Positions 1-5,571 of a DNA stretch of 5,725 nt are shown here, piece by piece. The stretch is from contig JAOAPG010000171.1 in assembly GCA_025462785.1 (NCBI GenBank), forward strand, positions 1-5,725. Direction: 5' to 3'. This DNA comes from Acidobacteriaceae bacterium (GTDB lineage Bacteria; Acidobacteriota; Terriglobia; Terriglobales; Acidobacteriaceae). The notes under the pieces were generated by a model. That model did no database searches and was not told the DNA's origin. It saw only the letters and a program-made list of their open reading frames with translations. The position numbers were made by a program, and so were the translations under genes. The first letter of the stretch is position 1. Every line of letters begins with the position of its first letter.

Positions 1-195
1 TTACTGACCGAGAGGGTTCCGGAATTGCCGAATGAGGTCCGCAGTTCCGGAACCTTGATATTCCCCTGCAATGGTCCAAAGCGAACCTTCTGGATGATTC
101 CGGTTCAAGACGATGAAGTAGAATTCAGAAGCTACTCCGAATGCGCGGGCAGCGATTGTTGCGCGACGCCTTCCTTTTCGGTTTGCGATCTATGA
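1..195 (+). CDS. Possible 3' end of a gene entering from the left edge (uncertain)
   Basis: The frame starting at base 1 is open for 64 codons and ends at TGA 193-195. Its stop overlaps the ATG at 192 in an ATGA arrangement typical of translationally coupled genes. The predicted tail contains a plausible stretch (TFWMIPVQDDEVEF) but ends in an unusual Cys-rich segment, and I recognise no family. The codon-aligned antisense frame is also open from about 189 down to a TAA at 1-3 and reads at least as protein-like (for example SLWTIAGEYQG and TADLIRQF). However, it has no ATG or GTG start and would collide with the phospholipase gene, so it could only be a remnant. One of the two frames is probably a shadow of the other. 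Third-position G+C is slightly higher on the plus strand. Function is unknown. Confidence 0.25.
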   Translation, partial: LLTERVPELPNEVRSSGTLIFPCNGPKRTFWMIPVQDDEVEFRSYSECAGSDCCATPSFSVCDL

Positions 196-1451
196 AATTC
201 ACTGTATCTGGAATCTTGACATTCTGTTTCGTGCTATTTGCTGCCCTGCCTCTCTCCAGTTACTCCGTTCTCTCCCACGAAGAACTCATTGACATGGCGT
301 GGGACAGCGACATTCGTCCCGCACTCGTCAAACAGTTCCCTGCAGCCACAGCAGACGACCTGAAGAAAGCGCACGCCTACGCCTATGGCGGATCGGTGAT
401 TCAGGATCTCGGCTACTATCCATTCGGAAGTCATGAGTTCACTAATTTTCTACACTACGTACGTACCGGAGATTTCGTAGCTTGGATGCTCCGTGACGCT
501 CAGGACGTCAACGAACTCGGCTTTGCCCTGGGCGCTCTCAGCCACTATGCTGCGGATATCTGGGGCCATCCTGCCGTGAACGCCGGCGTTGCCATCGAAT
601 ATCCCAAACTGCGCGCCAAATATGGAAATTACGTCACCTTCGAAGAAGATCCGGAAGCCCACCTTAAAACGGAATTCAGCTTTGACGTTGTGCAGGTCGC
701 GAAGCACCGCTACTTCTCCAAGCAGTATCACGACTTCATCGGTTTTGAAGTTTCGCAATCGTTGATGGATCGCGCGTTTCAGGATACTTATGGTATTCCC
801 ACCAAAGACTTGCTACGTAATCAGGATGTGAGCATCGAGACCTACCGCTTCGCCATAAGCCGTGTAATTCCCGAGATGACGCAGGTCGCTCTTGCCAGCC
901 GCAAACAGCATCTTCAGGAGAAAAGTGATTCGGCCAAACGAGAGTTCCTTTATCACCTTTCGCGCGCGGATTACGAAAAAGATTTTGGAGCGAAATATCG
1001 CCGCCCCGGTTTTTTCGCGAGACTTCTTGCTTTCTTGTTGAAACTGATTCCGAAATTCGGGGCGTTCAAGGCGCTTGCCTACAAAGATCCGACTCCGCAA
1101 ACCGAAGACCTGTACTTCAAAGGCATGAACAATGTCATAAATGAGTATCGCGGGTTGATACAACAAGTGAATGCCAGAGATCTGCACATCCCCAATCGTA
1201 ATTTGGATACTGGCGAACCAACGGCTCCCAGCAAATACAAACTGGCCGACGAAGCCTACTCTGAGCTGGTGCGGCTTCTTGCGCGCGACCACTTCGCGTA
1301 CCTGACACCCGCCCTGAAGAAAAATATATTGGAGTATTTCGCCAGCGGGCCGGCAATCGATTCGGTAAAAGGGAAGAGGAGAAGGGAAACAGAGGCAGCG
1401 TTGAAAGCTCTTAAAGAAGCACCGACAGTAAATCCTCCCACAGCGCCTTAA
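192..1451 (+). CDS. Secreted zinc-dependent phospholipase C family protein
   Basis: This 419-aa protein belongs to the zinc-dependent phospholipase C/S1-P1 nuclease-like fold. Family members hydrolyse the phosphodiester of phospholipids outside the cytoplasm; the substrate here is unknown. I chose ATG 192 over the upstream in-frame ATG 141 because it gives a clean signal peptide (MKFTVSGILTFCFVLFAALP) with cleavage near residue 25-29. Neither start has a clear Shine-Dalgarno; 192 may be coupled through an ATGA overlap. Candidate metal ligands appear in the family order: His29 (SHEELIDMAW), His61, Asp72 (IQDLGYYPFG), His81, His88, then HxxxDxxxH (His118, Asp122, His126), and finally HxxxE (His157, Glu161). 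A hydrophobic and basic segment at about 274-296 could contact membranes. The C-terminal third is helical, family-specific and less recognisable. Length is within the usual range. The N-terminal tryptophan ligand of Bacillus PLC is replaced by the His29 region. The fold is well supported; enzymatic activity is inferred. Confidence 0.85.
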   Translation: MKFTVSGILTFCFVLFAALPLSSYSVLSHEELIDMAWDSDIRPALVKQFPAATADDLKKAHAYAYGGSVIQDLGYYPFGSHEFTNFLHYVRTGDFVAWMLRDAQDVNELGFALGALSHYAADIWGHPAVNAGVAIEYPKLRAKYGNYVTFEEDPEAHLKTEFSFDVVQVAKHRYFSKQYHDFIGFEVSQSLMDRAFQDTYGIPTKDLLRNQDVSIETYRFAISRVIPEMTQVALASRKQHLQEKSDSAKREFLYHLSRADYEKDFGAKYRRPGFFARLLAFLLKLIPKFGAFKALAYKDPTPQTEDLYFKGMNNVINEYRGLIQQVNARDLHIPNRNLDTGEPTAPSKYKLADEAYSELVRLLARDHFAYLTPALKKNILEYFASGPAIDSVKGKRRRETEAALKALKEAPTVNPPTAP

Positions 1452-1477
1452 CAATCATTCGTTAATAAATTGGAGCC

Positions 1478-1507
1478 TTGACCAGCAGCATTCAACTTTT
1501 TTACTAT
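1478..1507 (+). promoter_or_regulatory. Sigma70-type promoter for the 53-aa protein gene
   Basis: A -35 box TTGACC (1478-1483, five of six consensus bases) and a -10 box TACTAT (1502-1507, with the key T1, A2 and T6) are separated by 18 bp. Transcription would begin near 1514, giving a leader of about 30 nt that holds the strong Shine-Dalgarno of the gene at 1545. This suggests the small gene has its own transcription unit rather than depending on the phospholipase gene, which ends at 1451. No terminator hairpin is visible between 1452 and 1477. Confidence 0.5.
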
Positions 1508-1544
1508 CTACATCCGTCATTGGCCGTGACAGGAGGGCCGCAAC

Positions 1545-1706
1545 ATGACCCACGACAACAACAATGAAATTAAAAACCTTTGCGCGCTCATCGCAAAAGA
1601 GCAGGATCGTCACAAGTTTCTGGAGCTAGTGTCACAACTGAGTGACCTTCTGGCGGTCAACGAGGCAGGGCTCAAAACCAGTTCGTCCAAAGGGAATAAC
1701 ACCTGA
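1545..1706 (+). CDS. Small acidic hypothetical protein (53 aa)
   Basis: The ATG at 1545 follows an excellent Shine-Dalgarno, AGGAGGG at 1531-1537, with a 7-nt spacer, so translation is probably efficient. The product has no signal peptide or membrane segment. Its core, from about residue 8 to 40 (EIKNLCALIAKEQD, then FLELVSQLSDLLAVNE), is amphipathic and predicted to form two helices. The tail is rich in Ser, Lys and Asn. The pattern LC-x-x-x-A-x-EQD-x-x-K-hydrophobic-ELV-x-x-L-x-x-LL matches small uncharacterised proteins that, from memory, recur in many copies in Acidobacteriota genomes and often lie beside signalling genes. Their function is unknown, and the helical shape fits a protein-protein interaction role. 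It is convergent with the response regulator, with 27 nt between the stop codons. It is easily missed because of its size. Confidence 0.8.
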   Translation: MTHDNNNEIKNLCALIAKEQDRHKFLELVSQLSDLLAVNEAGLKTSSSKGNNT

Positions 1707-1720
1707 CCGAGGTAATTTAT

Positions 1721-1742
1721 CGCCGAAGAGCGGTTAACGGCG
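1721..1742. terminator. Weak hairpin between convergent genes
   Basis: CGCCG (1721-1725) and CGGCG (1738-1742) form an inverted repeat with a 12-nt loop, located where the 53-aa gene and the response regulator converge. It overlaps the regulator stop codon (TTA 1734-1736 on the plus strand). No T-tract follows on either strand, so it is at best a weak bidirectional terminator. Confidence 0.25.
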
Positions 1743-2327
1743 TAATCCTCGAACTTCATATACTCCAAAATTTCCGCTCAACTCACGCCCGGACGACGTT
1801 TTTCCGAATACCCTTTCACCTTCAATGAGGGATGCTCTACCTCGCGAACTGGAACGGCATCCTGATGCTTCGGAAGCGCTTCTCAAAGTTGGCGCGCCTT
1901 GGCTTGATCGTGTACCGCTGCCGGGCTCAGACACGGACTCCGGCCCGAAGAAAGTATCGCCCGCCAGGAGCGTGTCAATAGCTCGGATCAGGTCCCGGGT
2001 AGCCTGAGACTTCAGCACGTAACCTTGCGCCCCAGCTTTCAGCACCTCGCTCGGCAGCATCTCCGATTCATGCATGGTGAACATCAGAACTCGGCTTCCC
2101 ACATCAAGAGTTGCGACTTTCGCCGCAACTTCCAGTCCACTCATTCCCGGCATGGTGATGTCGAGCACAACGACGTCGGGTTTTAAGCTTTTAATAGCCT
2201 CTAGAGCCTCATTGCCATTGGCGGCTTCGCCACAGATTTCCCACTCCGGTCGAGATCTCGCAATCAACATGCGAATTCCTTCGCGCACAATTCCGTGATC
2301 ATCGACAATCAATATTCTTCCGGACAT
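1734..2327 (-). CDS. NarL/FixJ-type response regulator with intact receiver and degenerate or absent HTH
   Basis: This is a 197-aa open frame. Residues 1-125 form a complete receiver domain: acidic pocket Asp9-Asp10 (ILIVDDHGIVREG), phospho-acceptor Asp56 in VVVLDITMPGMSG, switch Thr84 (MFTMHES), Tyr103 and Lys106 in GAQGYVLKS. The wording is that of the NarL subfamily, whose members carry a C-terminal LuxR-type helix-turn-helix. Here residues after about 133 are low-complexity (Ser, Gly, Arg) with many rare codons, and no helix-turn-helix is visible. Another frame over the same DNA keeps fragments resembling a decayed one (see findings). A weak Shine-Dalgarno, GGGG, lies at 2334-2337. The gene lies 99 nt downstream of the histidine kinase on the same strand and is surely its partner. 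It may be a pseudogene or a receiver-only protein. Confidence 0.8.
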   Translation of the reverse strand: MSGRILIVDDHGIVREGIRMLIARSRPEWEICGEAANGNEALEAIKSLKPDVVVLDITMPGMSGLEVAAKVATLDVGSRVLMFTMHESEMLPSEVLKAGAQGYVLKSQATRDLIRAIDTLLAGDTFFGPESVSEPGSGTRSSQGAPTLRSASEASGCRSSSRGRASLIEGERVFGKTSSGRELSGNFGVYEVRGLRR

Positions 2328-2426
2328 CTAAAACCCCGATGCTGACAGTGATAAAGACAGCTTTAAGATGTGACGTTAAGTTTGACAGTTGAATACGTTT
2401 CCGGCTCAAGAACGGGCCTTCAATTT

Positions 2427-4286
2427 TTAAGCATATTCCGGAAGCTCGGTCCCCTGATCATGTTGCGGACTGCTCGAGTGAAATTCTTCAACCGGGGCTA
2501 TCGCCTTGATTGTGGTTCCTTTGTCACTAGGCAATACTTCAACCCGGCCTCCGAGTTGTCGCATGCGTTCATTCATTCCCCGCAACCCTACTCCAACCGC
2601 TCCCACCCAGTCGACACCGGCTTTCTCCAAAATATCTGGCTCAATACCTTTGCCGTTATCTTGGACTTCGAGAGTGACCGTCTCGTCATTCATCGTCAGC
2701 CGAATTTCCGCTGTTTCGCTTCCGGAATGCCGGTGAACATTGGTTAAGCTTTCCTGCAGCACTCGGAACAACGCAAGCTCCAGATCGCGACGCAACCGAA
2801 CGAAATTACTGGAAACCTCGAACGTCGTTTTAATGCCACTGCGTGCCGCGAATCCATCGAGATACCATGGAATCGCCGACTTCAATCCCATCTCTTCCAG
2901 CATGGGAGGATAAAGAAGATATGAGATCGTGCGCATTTCCTTGATCGAGTCCTCGCTTAACGTTATGCATCGAGCGAGTTGCTGACCAGCGTTGCTTTCC
3001 TTCATCTCCGGCAGAAGCGCCAACGAATCCAGGTTCATTTTCAAGACGGCGAGAAATTGGCCCAAACTGTCGTGCAGATCGCGTCCTATACGTTTCCGTT
3101 CTTCGTCTTGCGTACGCAGTAAATAAAGGGATAGCTGCCGCAAGGACTTTTCCGAAACAGCGAGTTTCTGTTCGGCCTTTTTCCTTCCGGCGACTTCATT
3201 CTTGAGTTCCTTATTTGCCTGCCGCAACTCTTCCTGTGCCTGCATGCGTTCCGTGATGTCGCGAGTCACCTTGCTGAAACCAATCAGCTTGTATCCGTTG
3301 TCCCGGATTGCCGAGATGATCACGTTCGCCCAAAACTTCGTGCCATCCCTACGTACACGCCAGCCTTCGTCTTCAAACCGCCCTTCTTTCGAGGCAACCT
3401 CCAACTCCCGTTGCGGCTTTCCGGCAAGAAGATCCTCCTCTGGATAGAAGCGCGAAAAATGGCTGCCGATAATTTCGGACGCTTTGTATCCCTTAATTCG
3501 TTGCGCGCCCTTATTCCAACTGCTCACCTTGCCTTCCGCGTCCAACATGAAGATTGCATAGTCCTGGACGGCGTCCACAATCAGGCGAAATCGCTCTTCG
3601 CTTTGCCGCAATGCGATTTCCGCGTGCAACGCTTGCGCCTTGTGCTGTAATTGCACAATAATACGGGCGCGGTCGTCGTCCGTAGCCAGGTTCGTATAGC
3701 TTTCATCTGGGATTACAGCGGAGTGTTCCTCACAAATGTTCTGCAACATCGCACCTTGCTCATCGCGCTGAAACCCGGCAATAGGATATGCGCAACGCAA
3801 CATGAAAGAATGGCTCTTTGCTAAATCATTCCACAGCTTCTCCAGACTAATAGCAGCTTCGGTTTTTCCTTGAGCCCACAACAGCGCGACCATTTCTCCG
3901 AAGGCGGAAATACAGGGCTTCTCACCCCCTACCGCCTTGGTTATTTGCGAAATAGTTGCCCCTATGACCTCAGTAAAAAGAGAGGCGTCGGGCATTCTGC
4001 CTTGCATGAACTTCGCTAGCGTCTCAGAGGCATCCAAAACCACATATCGGCCTTTTGCAATGGCTTTCGCCGTGTCCAGGCCTCGGTCTTTTAACTTCTG
4101 CTCTAGCATGCTTCGATGAGCGAGGGTGGCAACAACTAAAGCCCCGTCTCCCGCCACCAGTGCGCTCCCAATAAACCGGCTTAACTCATCCACAAGGAAT
4201 TCGTCCTCGCCATAAAACTGGACAACGTGTGAATGCTTGTGCGCATTGTCCTCAAGCGAGCCTGAAATTCCGCCGGCAGGACCCAT
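2427..4286 (-). CDS. Histidine kinase: MEDS, PAS, HisKA_3 and HATPase_c domains
   Basis: This 619-aa soluble sensor kinase phosphorylates itself and then the adjacent response regulator. I chose ATG 4284-4286 because AGGGGAG (4293-4299) lies 6 nt upstream. ATGs at 4322 and 4313 lack a ribosome site and sit in the loop of an inverted repeat. Domains in order: MEDS sensory domain at about 20-172 (HVVQFYGEDEFLVDEL; the domain named after methanogen/methylotroph DcmR sensors); PAS at about 231-347 (FRLIVDAVQDYAIFMLD, WNKGAQRIKGY, ending IGFSKVTRDITER); coiled coil at about 346-386; HisKA_3 with phospho-accepting His405 in RDLHDSLGQ; HATPase_c with N-box Asn516 (ESLTNVHRHS), DNGKG at 543-547 and GVGLRGM from 565. 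No transmembrane segment or signal peptide is present, so it senses a cytoplasmic cue. All catalytic motifs look intact, unlike the partner's output domain. Domain calls are firm; the ligand is unknown. Confidence 0.93.
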   Translation of the reverse strand: MGPAGGISGSLEDNAHKHSHVVQFYGEDEFLVDELSRFIGSALVAGDGALVVATLAHRSMLEQKLKDRGLDTAKAIAKGRYVVLDASETLAKFMQGRMPDASLFTEVIGATISQITKAVGGEKPCISAFGEMVALLWAQGKTEAAISLEKLWNDLAKSHSFMLRCAYPIAGFQRDEQGAMLQNICEEHSAVIPDESYTNLATDDDRARIIVQLQHKAQALHAEIALRQSEERFRLIVDAVQDYAIFMLDAEGKVSSWNKGAQRIKGYKASEIIGSHFSRFYPEEDLLAGKPQRELEVASKEGRFEDEGWRVRRDGTKFWANVIISAIRDNGYKLIGFSKVTRDITERMQAQEELRQANKELKNEVAGRKKAEQKLAVSEKSLRQLSLYLLRTQDEERKRIGRDLHDSLGQFLAVLKMNLDSLALLPEMKESNAGQQLARCITLSEDSIKEMRTISYLLYPPMLEEMGLKSAIPWYLDGFAARSGIKTTFEVSSNFVRLRRDLELALFRVLQESLTNVHRHSGSETAEIRLTMNDETVTLEVQDNGKGIEPDILEKAGVDWVGAVGVGLRGMNERMRQLGGRVEVLPSDKGTTIKAIAPVEEFHSSSPQHDQGTELPEYA

Positions 4287-4293
4287 GTCAATC

Positions 4294-4336
4294 TCCCCTA
4301 ACTTAGAAACCATTACAAACATACGATGTTAGGGGA
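4294..4336 (-). promoter_or_regulatory. Leader inverted repeat overlapping the kinase Shine-Dalgarno
   Basis: TCCCCTAAC (4294-4302) and GTTAGGGGA (4328-4336) are perfect 9-bp inverted repeats separated by 25 nt, and one further G-U pair is possible (4293 with 4337). In the kinase mRNA the 3' arm contains the AGGGGA of the ribosome-binding site, so the stem would hide it. The repeat could equally be a DNA operator. A related motif, TAAGGGGA, occurs again at 4387-4394. The repeat is seen directly; any regulatory role is inferred. Confidence 0.5.
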
Positions 4337-4428
4337 ACACTGGAAAGACTGCTATACAGGAAACGCTGCAGGGAATCGCATAGCTCTAAGGGGATTTCGG
4401 CAGTTTGAAGAAAAGTGCGGCGGGGGTG

Positions 4429-4462
4429 CCCACCCTCTTCGCTTCTTGTGCGTAGGGGTGGG
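4429..4462. repeat. Imperfect G/C-rich hairpin (dispersed-repeat type)
   Basis: CCCACCC (4429-4435) pairs with GGGTGGG (4456-4462), and CGC/GCG can pair further in around a T-rich loop. Arms of the GGGTGCCCACCC type flanking a CGC..GCG core resemble short intergenic repeats that I recall from Acidobacteriota genomes. Only one copy is in the window, so repeat status is inferred from general familiarity. Confidence 0.35.
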
Positions 4463-4500
4463 ACGCTCATTATTTGTATGAGCAGCAAAGCTTGCATTTC

Positions 4501-4513
4501 GATGCAGTGCATC
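4501..4513. promoter_or_regulatory. Short palindrome, GATGCA-G-TGCATC
   Basis: This is a perfect 6+6 inverted repeat with a single central base, and a partial third copy (TGCAT) lies just upstream at 4493-4497. Such short dyads can be operator sites, but nothing here identifies a regulator and chance is quite possible. Confidence 0.2.
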
Positions 4514-4560
4514 CAGTATTGACCGAAAGTTAACCAGCGAGCGCGAGCGAGCCAGTGTGA

Positions 4561-4580
4561 GGCGGGCACTCTTGTCCGCC
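4561..4580. repeat. GGCGGGCA-ctct-TGTCCGCC hairpin
   Basis: GGCGGGCA (4561-4568) and TGTCCGCC (4573-4580) form an 8-bp stem with one G-U pair and a 4-nt loop. A short TTTT follows at 4583-4586. The sequence style (GGCGGGCA...TGTCCGCC) is like dispersed intergenic hairpins in Acidobacteriota. It could weakly terminate plus-strand transcripts, but the T-run is short and no plus-strand gene precedes it. Confidence 0.35.
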
Positions 4581-4621
4581 GCTTTTGACCTTGCCGACGA
4601 TGCCCGATCGGCTAATCCAAA

Positions 4622-4633
4622 CGGGTTAACCCG
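4622..4633. promoter_or_regulatory. Perfect 12-bp palindrome, CGGGTTAACCCG
   Basis: This perfectly self-complementary site has no central gap and lies in the intergenic region, upstream of the putative plus-strand transcript ending at 4818. The symmetry fits an operator for a dimeric regulator, but no regulator is identified and no second copy is present in the window. Confidence 0.3.
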
Positions 4634-4791
4634 CCTGGTGAATTCCCAAATAGTTGCGCACTATGTCGTCCACCATACCGACAGCGGCAAAAGTTTTAAG
4701 GATGATCGTGTGTGTGACTAACAAGGACGTTGGGGATGGAGCTCGGGGGAGGGACATCCTGGCAAATACTTGTTACGTGCTGGGGCCTAAC

Positions 4792-4818
4792 GCCATGCCG
4801 CAAGGCGTGGCCTTTTTT
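4792..4818 (+). terminator. Rho-independent terminator on the plus strand
   Basis: GCCATGCC (4792-4799) and GGCGTGGC (4804-4811) form an 8-bp stem (one G-U pair) closed by a GCAA tetraloop of the stable GNRA class. After one C comes a run of six T (4813-4818). Read on the minus strand there is no T-tract after the stem, so it does not suit the minus-strand gene ending at 4820. It therefore points to a plus-strand transcript that ends here. Confidence 0.75.
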
Positions 4819-4819
4819 G

Positions 4820-5570
4820 CTATTGGTAGCTGTTCGCACACGGTAATGACGGTGTCACCTGCCCAGGCGTTTCTTGATCGATCACGGATTCCCGCGCGAG
4901 CTTAAACGAATTTTTACCCCTTACATATTTCTTCCAGTCATATAGCCCGATACCCTGCCCGAGGCTGTAGATCTCTTTGTACGCGCAATTAGCATATGTC
5001 GAGTCGCAACCGTACTTGTAGGTGAAGTAGCGCGTCTGAGTCGGCCCCACATTTCCGACATTCACCGTGGACGGAGCCGAAATGGAGTTCACAACATAAC
5101 CGAGAGGATCGGTCTTGTACGCATTGCACTGCGAATACAGCGAGTACAGGGTGTTAGAGCTCGGGAACCTTAATGGTCGGCCCCGATTTTCCGATCCGAA
5201 CACATCGCTTTGCGATCGGGACATCCGTATTAAACCGCTTGAAAGTAGTCGGATCGGTCCACACCAGCTCAGTTGTCCGGTCGTAAATGTAACTGCTATC
5301 GAAAGTCTTAACATCCCACGGATAACCAGCCGCGTCTTTCGTCCAGAGAAAGTATCCCGACGTCGCGTACTGATTGCTGTTGAGTTCAGGATTGACCGAG
5401 CTGTAATCCGGGTTAGCATTCCCCGGGCCCATGTGATTGTCGACGCGCGCGGGATAGCCCATCACAAAATACGTGAGCATATCTTCCGTTCCCAAGGGAC
5501 AAGACAATGTTTGTGCAAGCATCACAGCTGGCGCAGCAATGCCAAGAAGGAAAATAAGAAACGTTCTCAC
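4820..5570 (-). pseudogene. Secreted Cys-containing hypothetical protein, split by a +1 frameshift
   Basis: Two minus-strand frames join into one protein of about 249 aa. The N-terminal part (5570 to about 5163) starts at GTG 5568-5570, preceded by GGAAG (5576-5580) with a 5-nt spacer. This start gives a clean signal peptide (RTFLIFLLGIAAPAVMLA, cleavage before Gln20), whereas the ATG at 5582 adds an acidic leader. This part carries SCPLGTEDMLTYF, ATSGYFLWTKDAAGYPWDVK and YDRTTELVWTDPTTFKRF, and hits TAA at 5154-5156. The C-terminal part, from about 5163 to TAG 4820-4822, contains NTLYSLYSQCNAYKTD, TRYFTYKYGCDSTYANCAYK and SLGQGIGLYDWKKY. One surplus base in GGG 5163-5165 (plus strand) would explain the break and give KVPSSNTLY. 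Six cysteines (about residues 24, 123, 148, 188, 195, 244) suggest disulfides outside the cytoplasm. I recognise the style of an acidobacterial family of unknown function. Real mutation or sequencing error cannot be told apart here. Confidence 0.7.
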
Positions 5571-5571
5571 A

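Larger units (their letters stand above)
4287..4819. other. 533-nt intergenic region without a convincing gene
   Basis: This stretch separates the kinase gene from the frameshifted secreted-protein gene. It contains the kinase leader repeat, two hairpins of repeat-element type (4429-4462 and 4561-4580), palindromes at 4501-4513 and 4622-4633, and a plus-strand terminator at 4792-4818. The open frames crossing it lack sensible starts and composition. No strong promoter is evident. The best plus-strand candidate, TTGCCG (4591-4596) with TAATCC (4613-4618) and a 16-bp spacer, is weak. Confidence 0.6.

Noticed and set aside
813..1454. Long minus-strand open frame of about 213 codons
   Set aside because: It lies antisense to the phospholipase-family gene, whose metal-binding motifs and signal peptide are clear. 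Its composition is unlike a real protein and it has no ribosome site.
2343..2389. Direct repeats TTAAG (2363, 2376) and TGACAGT (2343, 2383) between kinase and regulator
   Set aside because: They are short and AT-biased, spaced 13 and 40 bp apart, with no accompanying promoter. They are compatible with chance in a 99-nt spacer.
4287..4322. Alternative kinase starts at ATG 4322 or 4313
   Set aside because: Neither has a Shine-Dalgarno, and the added residues are not part of any domain. The ATG at 4286 has AGGGGAG at ideal spacing.
4303..4569. Minus-strand open frame of 88 codons upstream of the kinase
   Set aside because: It runs through both G/C hairpins and the kinase leader repeat, overlaps the kinase start out of frame, and has no recognisable motif.
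4732..4753. G-rich stretch as a G-quadruplex
   Set aside because: Only three G-runs of three or more lie close enough together, which is not enough for a four-tract quadruplex.
4560..4818. Known structural RNA such as 6S, SRP RNA or a common riboswitch
   Set aside because: I could not match any conserved core motif of these RNAs by eye. The case for an RNA rests only on the terminator and short pairings.
4654..4905. Plus-strand open frame of 83 codons starting with TTG
   Set aside because: It reads straight through the strong terminator at 4792-4818 and into the antisense of the secreted-protein gene. It has no Shine-Dalgarno, and its internal ATG at 4702 has only an adjacent AAGG.
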